Below are positions 44,861-57,351 of a stretch of DNA of 64,000 nucleotides, in pieces. Both the position numbers and the translations under genes were made by a program. The notes under the pieces were generated by a model. The model was not told where the DNA came from. It ran no database searches and was given only the letters and a program-made list of their open reading frames with translations. The DNA lies in assembly GCA_963383645.1 (NCBI GenBank), contig OY726563.1, positions 26,010,821 through 26,074,820 of the forward strand, in the 5' to 3' direction. Within the stretch, counting starts at the first letter, position 1; every line of letters starts with the position of its first letter. This stretch comes from Muscardinus avellanarius. Its lineage: Eukaryota > Chordata > Mammalia > Rodentia > Gliridae.

Positions 44861-46539
44861 GAAAAACAAAAAAGGAAAAAAACTGCTAACTACTTCGTAG
44901 AGTTTCTTATTTATGATATTGCCATTTTTGTTCTACTAGTGCAAAATGCCAAAAGAAAATCCCAAGGCTTGAGGTTTAAAATAAGAGTTTAAAAAGAAAG
45001 CAGGATTGATGAGATAGGCAGGGATGGTAGATTTTGCAGCAGAAGTTTTTGTTTTAAATATCTAGATGAGGAAGAAAAATTATGGTTATTACATTCAGTG
45101 AATTTCCCTATAGAGAGAGAACCTTTTCCTTTTCTTAGTCTGTAACTTGTACTCTTTGCCATATTACCTATGGGAAATTGATTTGAACAGATGCTTTGGT
45201 TTCATATTAAGTTTACAAATTATTTTGCATAATCCCCTAGCACCCATCTATTACAATTTTCATAATGTCTCCACTGTTTGTTTTTTACATACTAAGAAAA
45301 ATGAGCCACAGGATATAGTAGATAATACTTACTAAGTCAATAGTTAGCTCACTGAAATGCTTATATTTCAAATATATGTCAGATTACATAAAATAGCAAG
45401 TATGAACCAGGCAGCAATCACAATCTTTATTTGTGTTCCTAAAATCGATATTTTGGGTTTAATGTGCCAAAGAAATGAGTAATGATTAACCTTATGTTTC
45501 AGGATATTTTCTTCCTGAATATTATTTTCTTTAATACTGCAAATAATTATTTAACTACTTACATTTACTTATTATTTGTTGCATGCTATCCTAAATAGAT
45601 GGATGTATGAATACATGAAAAGATATGTAGATTTGTATCTTGAGTGAAATAAACTCATTCATGCTAACAATCACCTTGTGAGATAAGTTTATACTAGTAG
45701 AAATGAAGAAATTTAGACTTAAAACTGCTGTGTACCTGAACTTAAAATATAAAGATATAATGTATTATATATTTAATAGCTAAAAATTAGATTTTTAACA
45801 TTTTAGCACTGAAAATGATAATTTGATGAGGGGGCAGAAATTTTAATTCACTTGATTAAATATCTCCATTATATTCACATGTACCCCATAAATAAATACA
45901 ACTATCATTTTTCATTTAAAATTAAGTAAATGTAAAACTATATGCAAGCCAATATTAAAACATTCCTAAAATCTTTAAAGGTACTTTGAAATAGTCTAGC
46001 AAACATTACCTGTTATAAAAATAAATAAATTTTACTTGCAATGTGCTTTGGTTTTTCACTCTCTTGTAGGTGACTCTGTTCCTTTTCCCCTAACTGTGGT
46101 GACTGATTTGTTCACCTATTGATAATTTTGTTCACATATTGAAATACATAATTACCAAGAATCTACTCTAGTCAGTTATGTAGATCTTTAAAGCAAATAT
46201 TTAGAGATTATTCATGTCCATGAATTATGACAACAAATTGGAATGCTGAGAGAAAAATTTACATGTAATTTTACAAACCTATTATAAATATTGGGCATGC
46301 AATTTATATATTTACATTTTGGTAACTTATTGGTCTATACAAATTTGAGAAATGAAAGAATCAATTGAAATTTAGGTATTGGTAACATTACCTATTTGCT
46401 CATTAATAAAGAAAATATATTGATCTGAGTGATCCTAACTCCTGATAATTCATAACATCTTCAGTTTCTTCTCCTGATAGTTATCATTTATCTTTAAAGT
46501 TCATATATGTAATAATAATACAAATAATTAAATAAGTGA
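44861..46539. other. 1.7 kb of AT-rich unique DNA
   Basis: No gene or clear repeat. A weak MIR-like order at 45640-45760 (gtgagataagtttatactag, aaatgaagaaatttagactt) is too eroded to call. Confidence 0.4.
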
Positions 46540-46768
46540 ACATAACTATCATTTGTTAAGTGCATGCTACAATGCAAGGCATTCTCCATATATTAGCTCA
46601 TCTAGTCCTCACACAAATCTATTAGGTAAATGTCATGATAACTATTTTATAGATGAGGAATATGATTCCTGGAGAAATATAATATCTTGCCCATGATCAC
46701 ACAGCAAACCAAATATACGGGCAAATGTTTGAGCCATGCATTTCATGCTGAAGACTCTGCTCTTATGT
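46540..46768 (+). mobile_element. MIR SINE, long copy
   Basis: The text atcatttgttaagtgcatgc, tacaatgcaaggcattctcc, gtcctcacacaaatctatta, ttatagatgaggaatatgat, tgcccatgatcacacagcaa and ctgctcttatg is one of the best MIRs in the window. Confidence 0.9.
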
Positions 46769-46824
46769 TTTTTTTTCCTCATAATAGATACTATTTATTA
46801 TCATAAGGATCTTTTTTATTTATT

Positions 46825-47210
46825 ACAACATACCAAGCAGTCACCTTGCTATTCTTGAAATAGCATATTCCCATCTCAGGCTTTGGGTCCTTACTGGTCC
46901 CCTGATCTGACTTATTTCCTTCAGATATAAGCACATTTCATTCCTTTACTTGAATGAGGTCTCTGTTCAGATGTCATACTCTCAGAATCCTTCTCTAACT
47001 ACTCTTCCTAAAATAGTTATTACCTCCTCTATACAAATTATTTTCTCAGAACACTTTTTATGATTTATTTGTTCATTGTTTGTCTCTCCCACTAAAATGT
47101 ATAGTCAACCAGAAAGCAGCATTATGTTCTGTCTGTATACCTGTTGCCTACCGCAAAACCTTAAAAATAGCTGGCCAACAAGTACTGATTAAATAAAAGT
47201 GAAAATTAAT
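46825..47210 (+). mobile_element. L2 LINE 3' end
   Basis: The text ttgaatgaggtctctgttca, gatgtcatactctcagaatc, cttctctaactactcttcct, tgtctctcccactaaaatgt and caacaagtactgattaaat follows the L2 sense 3' UTR to its end. Confidence 0.85.
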
Positions 47211-47329
47211 GATCACTGAGATTTACCCAAAAAAGTTACAGTCGTTGAATGTATAAAAATCATCTAAAATGTAGCCAAACCATGCTTATGGGAACAGAGT
47301 ATTGTGTTTATAAGGAGTAGTTTTTGTGT

Positions 47330-47600
47330 GTCTGAGGAGAGTAGATATTTTATAAGAAGTATCTGAGCTGAATTTTGAAGCTCTGGAAGAACAGACTAAA
47401 AGAAAAGAGAGATAGTAGTCTATACGATACATAGGGACAAGAAACAAAGAAGGGCATAAAAGGCACTTAAATTGCTTGAAACATAGAATTGGGAAACCAT
47501 ATTAACTATATGCTGAGGGGAAGACTGTTGAATTTGGTAAGGAGAATAGATGATGGTCTTGAAGAGATTTCAAAGAAAGTCTAATTTGAATTTGAAAGAA
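47330..47600 (-). mobile_element. L2 fragment, antisense
   Basis: The text gtatctgagctgaattttga, agctctggaagaacagacta and ggtcttgaagagatttcaaa resembles the antisense L2 body. Confidence 0.5.
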
Positions 47601-47999
47601 AAGTTGAGGCATTTATTTGGAGTTACCACAAAGAGGAATGCTGTGTTCAACTGTTTCATGCACTTGACACACATTTTTTAAATTCCTGTTGGAACTAGAA
47701 GTCAATATAAACATTTTTCACAATAGGTTTATTTTCTATCATTGGCAACTGGGGAAGTAAATTTTATTCACACATAACTATTAACTGCAAAGAAATAGGC
47801 ATAAAAATATAGGAATAAATGCTAGTAATTACTAATTTATCACAAACACAAATTGTTTGGCAAGTTTGATAGGAAAAGGCTTTCTGAGACCAAAGTCAAA
47901 ATACCTGAAGTGATACACCATTCCTATCCCTTTATGTTCTCTGTTTACAAAGATAATTAATTAATTTTTAGTATGTATATTTGATCTGCAGTGTTTAAA
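47601..47999. other. Unique DNA, no gene seen
   Basis: No repeat or exon recognised. Confidence 0.4.
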
Positions 48000-48420
48000 T
48001 TTTATTTGGTGCATTGTAATGACACATGATACTGAAGCATACAATAATAGAAACATACATGCACACAACTCTTGGAGCACTTTTTTGGGGGTCCCACACC
48101 CCTCCTTCCTTCTTTCTATACATACCTTTGAGATTGGAGCTGGTAATTTTATATACATATTATTTCATTATCATTAATTATTTCAACTGTTACGTTCTTT
48201 ATGTCCCATCCCTTTTCTTTTGTCCCCTAAATCCTCTCCATGAATCCACTGGAGTCTCTGATCTTCTGAGCTTACCCTTCTTTTTCAGTTTCTGTCTAGC
48301 TTCCATGTATAAGAGAAAATATGTAACTATTTATTTTTGGGACTGTCTAATCTTGCTTAATATACTCTTCCTAAGTTTCATCCATTTTCCTGTAAACATA
48401 CACATACACAATTTACCACA
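48000..48420 (-). mobile_element. LINE-1 3' region, antisense
   Basis: A reversed L1 3' end (tttatttggtgcattgtaat, gacacatgatactgaagc) continues through pyrimidine-rich text to ctagcttccatgtataagag and tttcatccattttcctgtaa, which is the reversed L1 3' UTR and ORF2 end. It explains the 158-codon plus frame at 48026-48502. Confidence 0.83.
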
Positions 48421-48426
48421 GCAGGA

Positions 48427-48445
48427 GTGTGTATGTGTGTGTGTG

Positions 48446-48500
<55 letters not shown>
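48427..48500. repeat. (TG)n(TA)n compound microsatellite
   Basis: A TG-rich start merges into a TA run of about 25 units. Confidence 0.97.
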
Positions 48501-48503
<3 letters not shown>

Positions 48504-49385
48504 TTAAAAATAGAAGTGATAGGTCAAAGTGATCTATAGTTCATATCAGATACTAGTAAGCATTTTCACAACTCTTTATCTCTTTCAGCAAGATAACTCA
48601 AAATGTTGCTTGAATGAACTGGAAAATTGAAGGTGTTGGGCTTTAGTGATCAAGAAATAGTTGAGTAAGTTCTGCACTTGGAAGGTACTTGCATTTTTAG
48701 GAATTTTTTTTCTTTCAGGAATGTTCATATTTTTGCTCAAGCATTCTGCATACTACATATAATCACTAAAAGTGTCATTTATTTATTCTTGGCTGTACTC
48801 TAGCATATATTGGTAATAAAGCACATTTCTCTAAAATTTACTCCTTTAAACAGATAATTATTTTCTACTTAAACATTTTTAACAAATCAGATTTTAATAA
48901 ATTTTAATAAAATAATATTTCAATTTTTAGCTAAAAATACTAAACACAGAGAAGATGGTGTACTTTAATAGGACAAATATGCAGTCATTCCAGAAATGTT
49001 CTTAGAATATTTATTATATTTACTTTTAATATAAAACCAAAGGGGGCAAGTCATTTTCAAATTTCAGGATGGTACATGTGTTATTTTTTTCCTAAATCAA
49101 ATATTTCATGAGTGCAAAACAAGTTTTTAGGAAGTTGCTTTATGCTATTAAAATTATATTTTCAGAAAGTGTTCTCTTTCTGTCAATTGAAAGAAAATCT
49201 ATTATAATGAAAAAGTACAAAGATTACAAATTACAGTGCCTAAATTGTAGAATTACTACATAATTGAAAATAAAATTTAACTGCTATGTATGTGATTTAT
49301 CTAAATCAGACTCACCTATAATTCATTTTAATAATGCTAATAAATGAAAGCACTGAATTGACTAATACATTAAAATATAAAATTA
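48501..49385. other. AT-rich unique DNA, no gene seen
   Basis: No repeat or exon recognised. Confidence 0.4.
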
Positions 49386-49572
49386 AGCTGGGCTTGATGA
49401 TGAATGCTTATAATTCCAGTACTTGGGAGGCTGAAACAAGAGGATCACAGGTTTATGGACCATTTCAGCAAGTAGTGAGACTCTCATCAAACTTATAAGA
49501 CCGTGTTTCAAAATTAAAATAAAAAGGCTGGGAGTGTAGTTCAGAGGTAAAATGCACCCAGTTTCAATTCTC

Positions 49573-49576
<4 letters not shown>
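49386..49576 (+). mobile_element. B1-ID dimeric SINE, older
   Basis: B1 half gctgggcttgatgatgaatg and cagtacttgggaggctgaaa; ID half ggctgggagtgtagttcaga and cagtttcaattctcagtaac. Its tail has been replaced by a CA repeat. Confidence 0.92.

Positions 49577-49618
<42 letters not shown>
49577..49618. repeat. (CA)n microsatellite at SINE 3' end
   Basis: About 21 AC units replacing the expected A-tail of the preceding SINE. Confidence 0.97.
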
Positions 49619-49620
<2 letters not shown>

Positions 49621-49828
49621 CCACACTCTCCCCCCCACGTATAGTGTGCAGTTGTAATATATGCATATTATCTTAAAGATAGAAATTATTGACACTAAGT
49701 GCAAATCTTATACTATTCTATATGGAATGGTCTCTTAAAGACACAGTCTATTAGAATCCATATCACAAAAATCTAAAGATAACTTAGAGGTTTGCAAGAC
49801 ACTTAAAATACTTCACCAAGAGGTTTAA

Positions 49829-50038
49829 TTTTTTTTTTTTCTGGTGTGGATATGGAGCCCAGTGGCATTCTACCTCCGAGCTACACCCCCTGCCCTATTT
49901 TTTATTCTTTATTTTGAAACAGGGTCTCACTAAGTTACGGAGGGTCTCACTAAATAGCCGAGGCTGTCCATGAACTGTGATCTACTGGTCTCAGCCTCCC
50001 AAATGCTGTGATTACAAGTGTGTACCACCACGCCCAGC
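49829..50038 (-). mobile_element. B1-ID dimeric SINE, antisense
   Basis: T-run, then ID half (ggagcccagtggcattctac, gagctacaccccctgcccta), then B1 half (aacagggtctcactaagtta, ctcagcctcccaaatgctgt, accaccacgcccagctt). Confidence 0.93.
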
Positions 50039-50833
50039 TTTCCAAGTCGTTTTATAATCTCTCTTTTAAATTTGTATTCACTAGAAGCAAAAGTTATATA
50101 AGCTTTCTGAGTTAAATGTAATAAAAACACACTGAATTTCTTGTCATCATAGTAAAACAGTGCAAAAGAGCATGTCTATAGTTTTCTCTGAGATGACTTC
50201 ACATGGATTATTTGAATCACATATCAATATCCTCGAAGTTCAGTTTTGGTCTGCATTGCCTTGGGCTGCATTCTTTATCACACAATTGCTAATATTTATT
50301 TTCAAATGGAATAATATTTCTTAAGAGTAAAGTGTTAGACACATGTACATGTAATAAAATACCTTAAAGTAGTGGTTTAAATTCCCTATGTTTATTATCC
50401 ATCTCTATAATCATAGAGACATACTTGATAATATTAAGGTGATGAAGAAATAACCCTGTAATTTTTGGATATCCATCCCACATAGTGAAAATGCCTCTTG
50501 GTAATTTACATTTTTAAATTTAAATTATATGTTGTATATAAGGAAAAAATAACGACATAGGCTTCTCACTGTAGTATTGAAATATAATGCAATGTCAGAA
50601 TGTTATTTTATTTAAACAAAATTTCAAATGAATACTGTAAAAAATCAAAAGAAATGGCTTATTTTTATGATGTCCAGTACATGAAATGATGAATTGAGAA
50701 AGTAAGTTTTTCTTGATAAATAATAGATACACAGGATATGCTTGGAATTGGTGAACTATAGAGAAAATAAATGTTTTGCATTTTTGCAATTTTGATGTTT
50801 AGAATCTTGTGATCTTTAAATTCTAGTTTCATG
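50039..50833. other. AT-rich unique DNA, no gene seen
   Basis: Minus-strand frames of 64-69 codons at 50595-50874 overlap the ID element or lack motifs. Confidence 0.4.
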
Positions 50834-50905
50834 AGGCTGGGATGTAGCTCAGTGGTACAGCCCTTGCCTAGCATGTGCGAAGTTCTAGGTCCTACCCTAG
50901 CATGG
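50834..50905 (+). mobile_element. ID element monomer
   Basis: gaggctgggatgtagctcag, tggtacagcccttgcctagc and atgtgcgaagttctaggtcc, followed by a short A-rich tail. The A-box is nearly intact. Confidence 0.92.
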
Positions 50906-52899
50906 CTAAAATAAACAAATCCTAGCTTGAAAGTGAACTAAGGTAATTAAATCTGCCTAAATTTTTTTTCAGGTGCTGATTTACATGATCAAGGGATAGG
51001 TGTTAGGGATATTATATCATGACTAGTTCTAGAGATGCTTTGAAATACAAATAAAAATTTTAATGATATTTGACATTTAAGCACTGGACTGGGATCTTCT
51101 TTTTTCAGTAATTTTTATTTTCAATAGTTATGATTATTTTATATGGCATTTTCACATAAGAATATTCCCATGTCATTACAATTCTTGGTGGTAAACTTCT
51201 TTTTTATCAATTGTATATCATATTCTAATAAAGATATCATAAATTATATTAAAAATTGGATCTTCTTTCAAAGCAAACTAGAGTCTCTCTCCACTACAAG
51301 TGAACAATAGGCAGAAGGTACAATCATTCCTTGTTCTTTAAAGTTTAGCTTTCTGTATACACAGGACAGAATTTAATAAGGCAATCTATACATTGTACTA
51401 ATCATCATAAAATAACCTCAATACAATTTTTAAATGGTTTAGAAAAAATGTTTTTGGAAAATTTAGTCTCAGGCATCAATTTTTTTTTCTTTTTTGTAAG
51501 TGCAACCGAAAAATATGAAAAACAGAATGGAGGACCTGTAAAATATTCTTGCTTATTATGCAGCCATTTAGGCATCTAACTCTATATTGAAACCTAAGAA
51601 AGTACATTTCTCCAATAACTAATCTACATCTTACTCATATAAATTAAGCCAGATAGGAATAAACTCGTCCTCCTTTAGTACTTATGCAGATAAAAAACAA
51701 GTGTCATAATTCTCATATTCAATCCCTATACCCAGAAATAAAATTTAGGTTACAGACCCGAATTTAATCTGAAGACAGAAATGGAACACAAGTTTCTCAC
51801 CCCTATCACTAGTTAACTGTTCATATCATCTTATCATCCTCCAATTCAAAATTGATTGGATTCTATAGTGTAATCCCTAAAGCATATTTTTCTGCCATAT
51901 TTGTTCCTATTATCCAGCCTGCTCTACTGATTTTCCTACTTAGACGTGCAGAATAAAATAAAGGACCAAAAGAAGAATAACTCTGTGGTTTTCTATGAAA
52001 GTGGGACATGAACATGACTAATCATACAAAAATCTATAGCATTATATTGCTGTCTAGGGATATTTTCATTAATTAGGTCATTGAGGAACCTGCTTGAAAC
52101 TAAGTGGGAAGTTGGGGTCAACAAAAATCAAGTTTTATAACAGCATATTAACATAAATCAAAGGTAAACATTAATCAGGAATAGATGACCACAGCAGTAG
52201 ACACAAATATCTGCAGTATCTTGAGCAGCAATATATACACTATAACTGACATGAATCCTTAATTATGCACTATAGCATGTCTCCAACAACTCATTACTGC
52301 TTCAGAATAAAAAAAATCCCCAAAGGCAAGTCACAATGGCTTTCTCTTGATGAAAGAATTTGGGAAGGCTTAGTCAATAAGAAACTCATAAATTGTGAGT
52401 TTGGCTTCTGAAGGATTTCTTTCCCCTGTCTCATATCCATTTCTGTAACACTGTGACAGTTTCCTACAATGATTTTAGAAACTTGCCTAATTAAACAGAT
52501 GAAATGGATAATAAAACTGCAAAAAGGTATAATAATTAAAGTCACACACTCTTACATCTTGGCATTAGAATGGAAACATAATGGTCAGTGAATCTAACCA
52601 GTTATCAATTATGTAAGTCTCATCTAAGCAACCTGAATAGAGGGGGCAGTCAATTTGGGCTTGGATGGTTTCAATTCACTGCTTTTGCTATGCTCAAAAT
52701 ACTATGGAGGATAACTATGAGAAATCTACTTTGAACAGTATGCCGAAACATTTGTACCTATAAACTATATCACTTGGTCCTATTGTAGTTTTCTAAATCA
52801 ATACTGAATCCCCACATCAAAAAGTGTATAAGGGAAAGATATACATCACAAAATGTACTTTTCTTCATCTATTGCTTCTTTTCATTCCCCCCTTTTAGC
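50906..52899. other. 2 kb of unique AT-rich DNA
   Basis: No gene, exon pair or recognisable repeat. 51720-51960 and 52560-52740 are slightly richer in GC. An 83-codon minus frame (52294-52545) has no motif. Confidence 0.4.
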
Positions 52900-53370
52900 A
52901 TAGCTGGTAAAGTTCTCAAAATCATGCGTCAGTCTACTGTTCTAGTAGAGAGGAGTTCTTATTCTTTTGCCCTCTTTCAAACCACAAAACCATTCTCCTT
53001 TCCTGAACAGGCCCTTGACTTTTGTAACTATGTCTTTGTTCCTTCTGCCAAAGGACTTTCAAGACTCTTTAAAGCCTGCTCATCTTTTAATGCTTGGTTT
53101 CAATGTCATCTCTCTGTGCAGTCTTCTTTAATTGTATTTTAGTTTAGCATCTACATTTTAACTAGATTTTATATTATACTTTATTTTAGCATCTATATTT
53201 TTGCTCTGTTAAAAAACTGAATTTTATTGCCTCTAAAATAATTGTTTACATTTATTTATGTCTTTCTACCTAGGTCTGTAAAGCCTTTGAAGGCAGAATC
53301 TATACTTTAACCTCTCCTAATAGTATTTACAGGTTATATGCCTGAGCCAAAGGTAGGAATTGAATGTACC
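52900..53370 (+). mobile_element. L2-like LINE 3' region, diverged
   Basis: The text tgcttggtttcaatgtcatc, tctctgtgcagtcttcttta, tacctaggtctgtaaagcct and ttgaaggcagaatctatact follows L2 sense order (caaatgtcacctcc...ccttccctgac...tgtaagctccttgagggcag). Confidence 0.55.
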
Positions 53371-53431
53371 AAGAAAAATGTTATAGAAGTCCAAATCGTA
53401 CTTCTATACCTATACATTAAAAAATACCACT

Positions 53432-53599
53432 GGCTATTATGGGTCTTTTGTTTCTCCATATGAAATTTATGACTGAGTTTTCTAGATCTGTAAAGAATGA
53501 CATTGGTATTTTGATAGGGACTGTGTTGACTCTATAGATCACTTTTAGTAGAATGGACATTTTGATAATAATTTCTCAGCCTATCCAAGATCAAGGTGT
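53432..53599 (-). mobile_element. LINE-1 ORF2 segment, inverted 5' part
   Basis: Antisense L1 ORF2 text: ggctattatgggtcttttgt, ttctccatatgaaatttatg, attggtattttgatagggac and gaatggacattttgataata. It directly abuts the sense L1 3' end at 53600. Confidence 0.85.
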
Positions 53600-54236
53600 A
53601 GAGATTCCTCATAAAACTGGGAATGGATCCATCATATGATCTGGCTATGCCACTCTTGGGTATCTTTCCACAGGAGTTTAAACTAGACAACTACAATAAT
53701 ACATGCATACCCCTGTTCATAGCAGCATAATCCACAACAGTTAAATTACAGAACTAACCTAGATGCCCATCAACAGATGAATGGATTACAAAATTATGGA
53801 ATATACATGCAATGGAATTCTACTCAGCAATAAAGAACAAAATTATGTCATTTGCAAGAAAATGACATACAGAGAACATTATGTTAAGTGAGATTGGCCA
53901 GTCACACATGTGAAGGGTCATATGTGTTCTCTAATATACAAAAGCTAAAGAGTAATGGGGTTACCAGCGGGACTTCACATAATGGAGAAGAAACTTCAGT
54001 AGAACCAGGGATGTGGTCTAATGGAAGGGGGAGGCAGAGTGAGGTTCAGTGAAGAAATTACTACCATTGGTTATGTTTATACATGTAAAAATACCAATGT
54101 CAATCCCAGTACTCTGTATGGGGAAGGAGAGAGATAAGGAGACAGCAAGGTGGGGGGGGCACCAAGTCTTGTATTAATGTTTGTCACTGTCAACATGATT
54201 TACATTATGAGTCTATAATGCACCAATAGAAGCATA
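53600..54236 (+). mobile_element. LINE-1 3' end, sense part of inverted insertion
   Basis: agagattcctcataaaactg, gggaatggatccatcatatg, gatgcccatcaacagatgaa, ttatgttaagtgagattggc and ctataatgcaccaatagaag give the full L1 3' order. With the preceding inverted segment it forms a single twin-primed insertion. Confidence 0.9.
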
Positions 54237-54267
54237 TAAAAGAACCACCATTAGTACTGTTTGTATA

Positions 54268-54268
<1 letters not shown>

Positions 54269-54312
<44 letters not shown>
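54269..54312. repeat. (TG)n microsatellite
   Basis: About 17 TG units flanked by imperfect TATG. Confidence 0.96.
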
Positions 54313-54314
<2 letters not shown>

Positions 54315-54619
54315 AACCTAAATAAATAATCCAGAAGCATAAGACATTTTCTTTTTGTACTTTAGCAATCGAATTGATCTATTCACAATTTTCCCCTGTT
54401 GAAGTGATTTTTTTTAAAGAATTCATGACAAGTGTTTGCTAAACCTAGAATTGCTTGATTAACTCACTCATTTGCTTACATATCCCTCAGGTCCCATATA
54501 GAACACTGTTGATACTATGAAAATGCCTACAGAGGGTTAGACTTCTGGTGAGGACAACTTCCATTTCTTTCTCTGTGCAAAGGAAATGTAACAGTGCTCT
54601 TTATGGTTTAATGCAGTGT

Positions 54620-54741
54620 GAAAGAAAGAGATTTGAATAGACATATCTCCACAGAAGACATATAAATATCACCATTAGCCACTAGGGGAAATGCAAATCA
54701 AAACCACACTGAGGAAGAAGATACAGTAAAACAACAAAATC

Positions 54742-54776
<35 letters not shown>

Positions 54777-55240
54777 CGTGCATAGAATATTTGCAATGAG
54801 GTAACACCTCATACCTGTCAGAACTATTACTTTTTAAAAACAGAAATTAACATGAGTTGGTGAGGATTTGGAGAAATCTGTACACTGTTGGCAGAAATCT
54901 GAAATGGTGCAGCCTCCATGGAAAACAGACTGGATCTTCTTTAACCAATTAAAAATGGAAAGACTCTGATTTAGCAATCCTACTTCTGAGTATTCATCTA
55001 AAAGAACTGATTTCATAATCTTTAAGAGATATTAATATGCCCATGTTCTTTGGGGCATTATTTATAATAGTCAATGGGTAGGAACAATCTAAATATCCAC
55101 AGACAGATGAGTGAATAAAGAGAATTTGTTATATACAATGGGATATCATTTCATCATTAAAACACACAGGGAAATTCTGTCACATGCTACAACATGGATG
55201 GAGTTGAGTACGTTATGTTAAATGAACATAGCAATCAACT
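54620..55240 (+). mobile_element. Old LINE-1 3' region (L1M-like)
   Basis: gaatagacatatctccacag, gccactaggggaaatgcaaa, gttggtgaggatttggagaa, ggtgcagcctccatggaaaa, ggaacaatctaaatatccac and acaacatggatggagttgag follow the L1M 3' order. A (CA)n run at 54743-54774 interrupts it. The element resumes at 55725. Confidence 0.9.
54743..54774. repeat. (CA)n microsatellite inside old LINE-1
   Basis: About 16 CA units within the L1 sequence. Confidence 0.96.
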
Positions 55241-55724
55241 CTATAATATTTTATGAGCCATACACAGATTAATCCAAAGCACATGTGCTGAGATATTCCT
55301 GTTAAGTGTAAACTTTGGTGATGAGAGAAAATAACTGTAAAGACATTATTCACAAATCCCAAGATCAGTTACAGTAGCTTATTGTGTGCCTGTGCAATCC
55401 TGGCCTTTTTATCTATATGTTTTATTCCTCAAATATTCAGAGAGCCAGTCCAGGGAGCGTGTTTATGATTTTTACTCTCTCTTTCTTGTTTTGGAGCACA
55501 ATACATGTTAAAGCCTTGTTCAGATTATTTTGCTTGGCTTTTTGTGATTTCTATCTCAAATAGAGCAAAAAAACCAAAAACAAAAAACCTTGGATAAACC
55601 AGTAAGACAGAGAGCTAGCATGGGTAATAGTAAGAGTTTATAACACCAAAATGAGCTAGATTTTGGCTTTTTTCATGATTTCTATCCCATATTGAGCAAA
55701 GGAAACCCATGCTGGTTATTAGAA
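55241..55724. other. Unidentified sequence splitting an old LINE-1
   Basis: L1 order breaks near 55240 and resumes at 55725, so about 480 bp here looks inserted. It holds an imperfect direct repeat (ggctttttgtgatttctatc at 55536, ggcttttttcatgatttcta at 55665). An LTR of a MaLR-like element is possible but not shown. Confidence 0.4.
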
Positions 55725-55930
55725 ATTCACTTACATGATGCTATCTAAAGCAGTCAAATTCATAACAACAGAAAGTTGAATGATGGTTGCTAGAGTCAAG
55801 GAGAGTGGAAAATGTGGATTTTGTATTCAATGAGTATAGGATATTGGTCATAAAAATTAAAAGGTTCTAGCGATCTACTGTACAGCATCGGACTTATATT
55901 TAACAATACTGCATACTTGAATTGTATTTT
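55725..55930 (+). mobile_element. Old LINE-1 3' UTR, continuation
   Basis: attcacttacatgatgctat, aaagcagtcaaattcataac, aacagaaagttgaatgatgg, ttgctagagtcaaggagagt and aattaaaaggttctagcgat match the L1M 3' UTR downstream of the 54620 segment. Confidence 0.83.
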
Positions 55931-57351
55931 GAAGCTGTATCTTTCTTGTTTTTGCAACACTAAACAAGAGTGCTTCATTAATAAGAAACAATTATCTTCT
56001 TCAACACCTAAAATTTTTTGTAAGGAGTTTAAGTTTTTGGAAGTCCAGTGGATAGGAGATGGTAAGCCTAATACCATAATAGGCTACAAAATACTCAGAT
56101 GTTATTTGCAACTTCTAATGAGAGTGGAGCACTGTAAATAAATATATAAATAGGTAATAAAATCCAAGAAAACCACGTAAGGTATGGCATAAGGTACCTT
56201 GTAATGAACTGGAATTGACATTAAATTGATATTAATTGATGTGTATTAAGCAGAAGGATACGTTTGTTTGAACTGGATTTATAGAAAGAGTTTTGGTCTA
56301 ATATAGATTATACTCTGCTTTAAATACCAAGAGATGTGAAGAGTGAGAGGTGAATTGGAAAGCCATTTAATTTAACAGTTGCAAAATCCAAGAACAGAAA
56401 TAGTTCAGCATAAGTAGAGATAAAACAGGATAATCCCAGATCTAAGTATTCATAGGAACAGGGTAGGTGATAAGATAGGTGTTCAAGGTGGCATAGGATT
56501 ATCAGATACCTTAAATATAGATATGATAGTTTTTCAACAATTTTTCATGAGTTTTTAAATAGCCATGGAAACCCAAAAGTAGTAAAATTAAGAATTCTTG
56601 ATTGTGTTGTATTATAAATTTATACACTGTCCATAAGGATAATGCTAAAGGAGGAGGAAATAACTAGTTTCAAATTTATCTTCAATTTATGCTATTTTTC
56701 ACTGTTTGAATGAGTTGACCTTCCTGCTCAAAAGCCATATCCATCGGGTCTCCTGATTACTTGCATAGTGATATAATTTAAGGGTCAATTACATTCATGG
56801 GATAATTTCTTTTCATTTGGTTCATTGATGACCCCAGAAAATTTAAATGGTGACACAGGACTGTAAATGCTTTGCAGAGTTATAAACCTCCTTCAAGAAA
56901 TTAAAATGCTTAAGTGGAAATTGCAATCTATCCAAGTTCTGGTGGCAACTCTTTATTTTTAGTGATAACATTCTAGTAAGAATCCCATAAAAATGGAATG
57001 TATTATGAATCTTTCTTCTTTTGATTTTGTTTGAAAACCTATACATTCTATAGCTATTGGAAATTCAGTATTAATCTTATGAGGAAATTCAGTAATATCA
57101 TTCTTTCTCCTACTTTACCATAGCCATGACTTATCCTCATCTAAAGCACAAAATATCAAAAGAGGAATTGAGAGGGATCTGAGTTTGCTATTCTCTTCAT
57201 TTGCAATTTTTAATCTTTGAGATAAACTATACAGATCCACCTACCTGACCATAAACAACACGCCTCCATAACACACAGTAATTAATAGAAAAGTAATTTA
57301 AAGATATTTTTTTAGAAATTTTGCCTGAGCGATTTTATAGTGTCCATCATG
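55931..57351. other. 1.4 kb unique DNA, no gene seen
   Basis: 56700-57060 is repeat-free with mixed composition (gtcaattacattcatgggat) and a weak candidate for conserved noncoding DNA. Frames at 55917-56141 and 56843-57046 have no motif. Confidence 0.35.

Noticed and set aside
48427..48500. Possible CRISPR-like or tandem-array structure
   Set aside because: Simple dinucleotide repeat; no spacers, and the genome is mammalian.
48026..48502. Longest frame in the window, 158 codons, with membrane-like segments
   Set aside because: Runs through antisense LINE-1 3' sequence and the TG/TA microsatellite; hydrophobicity comes from T-rich composition.
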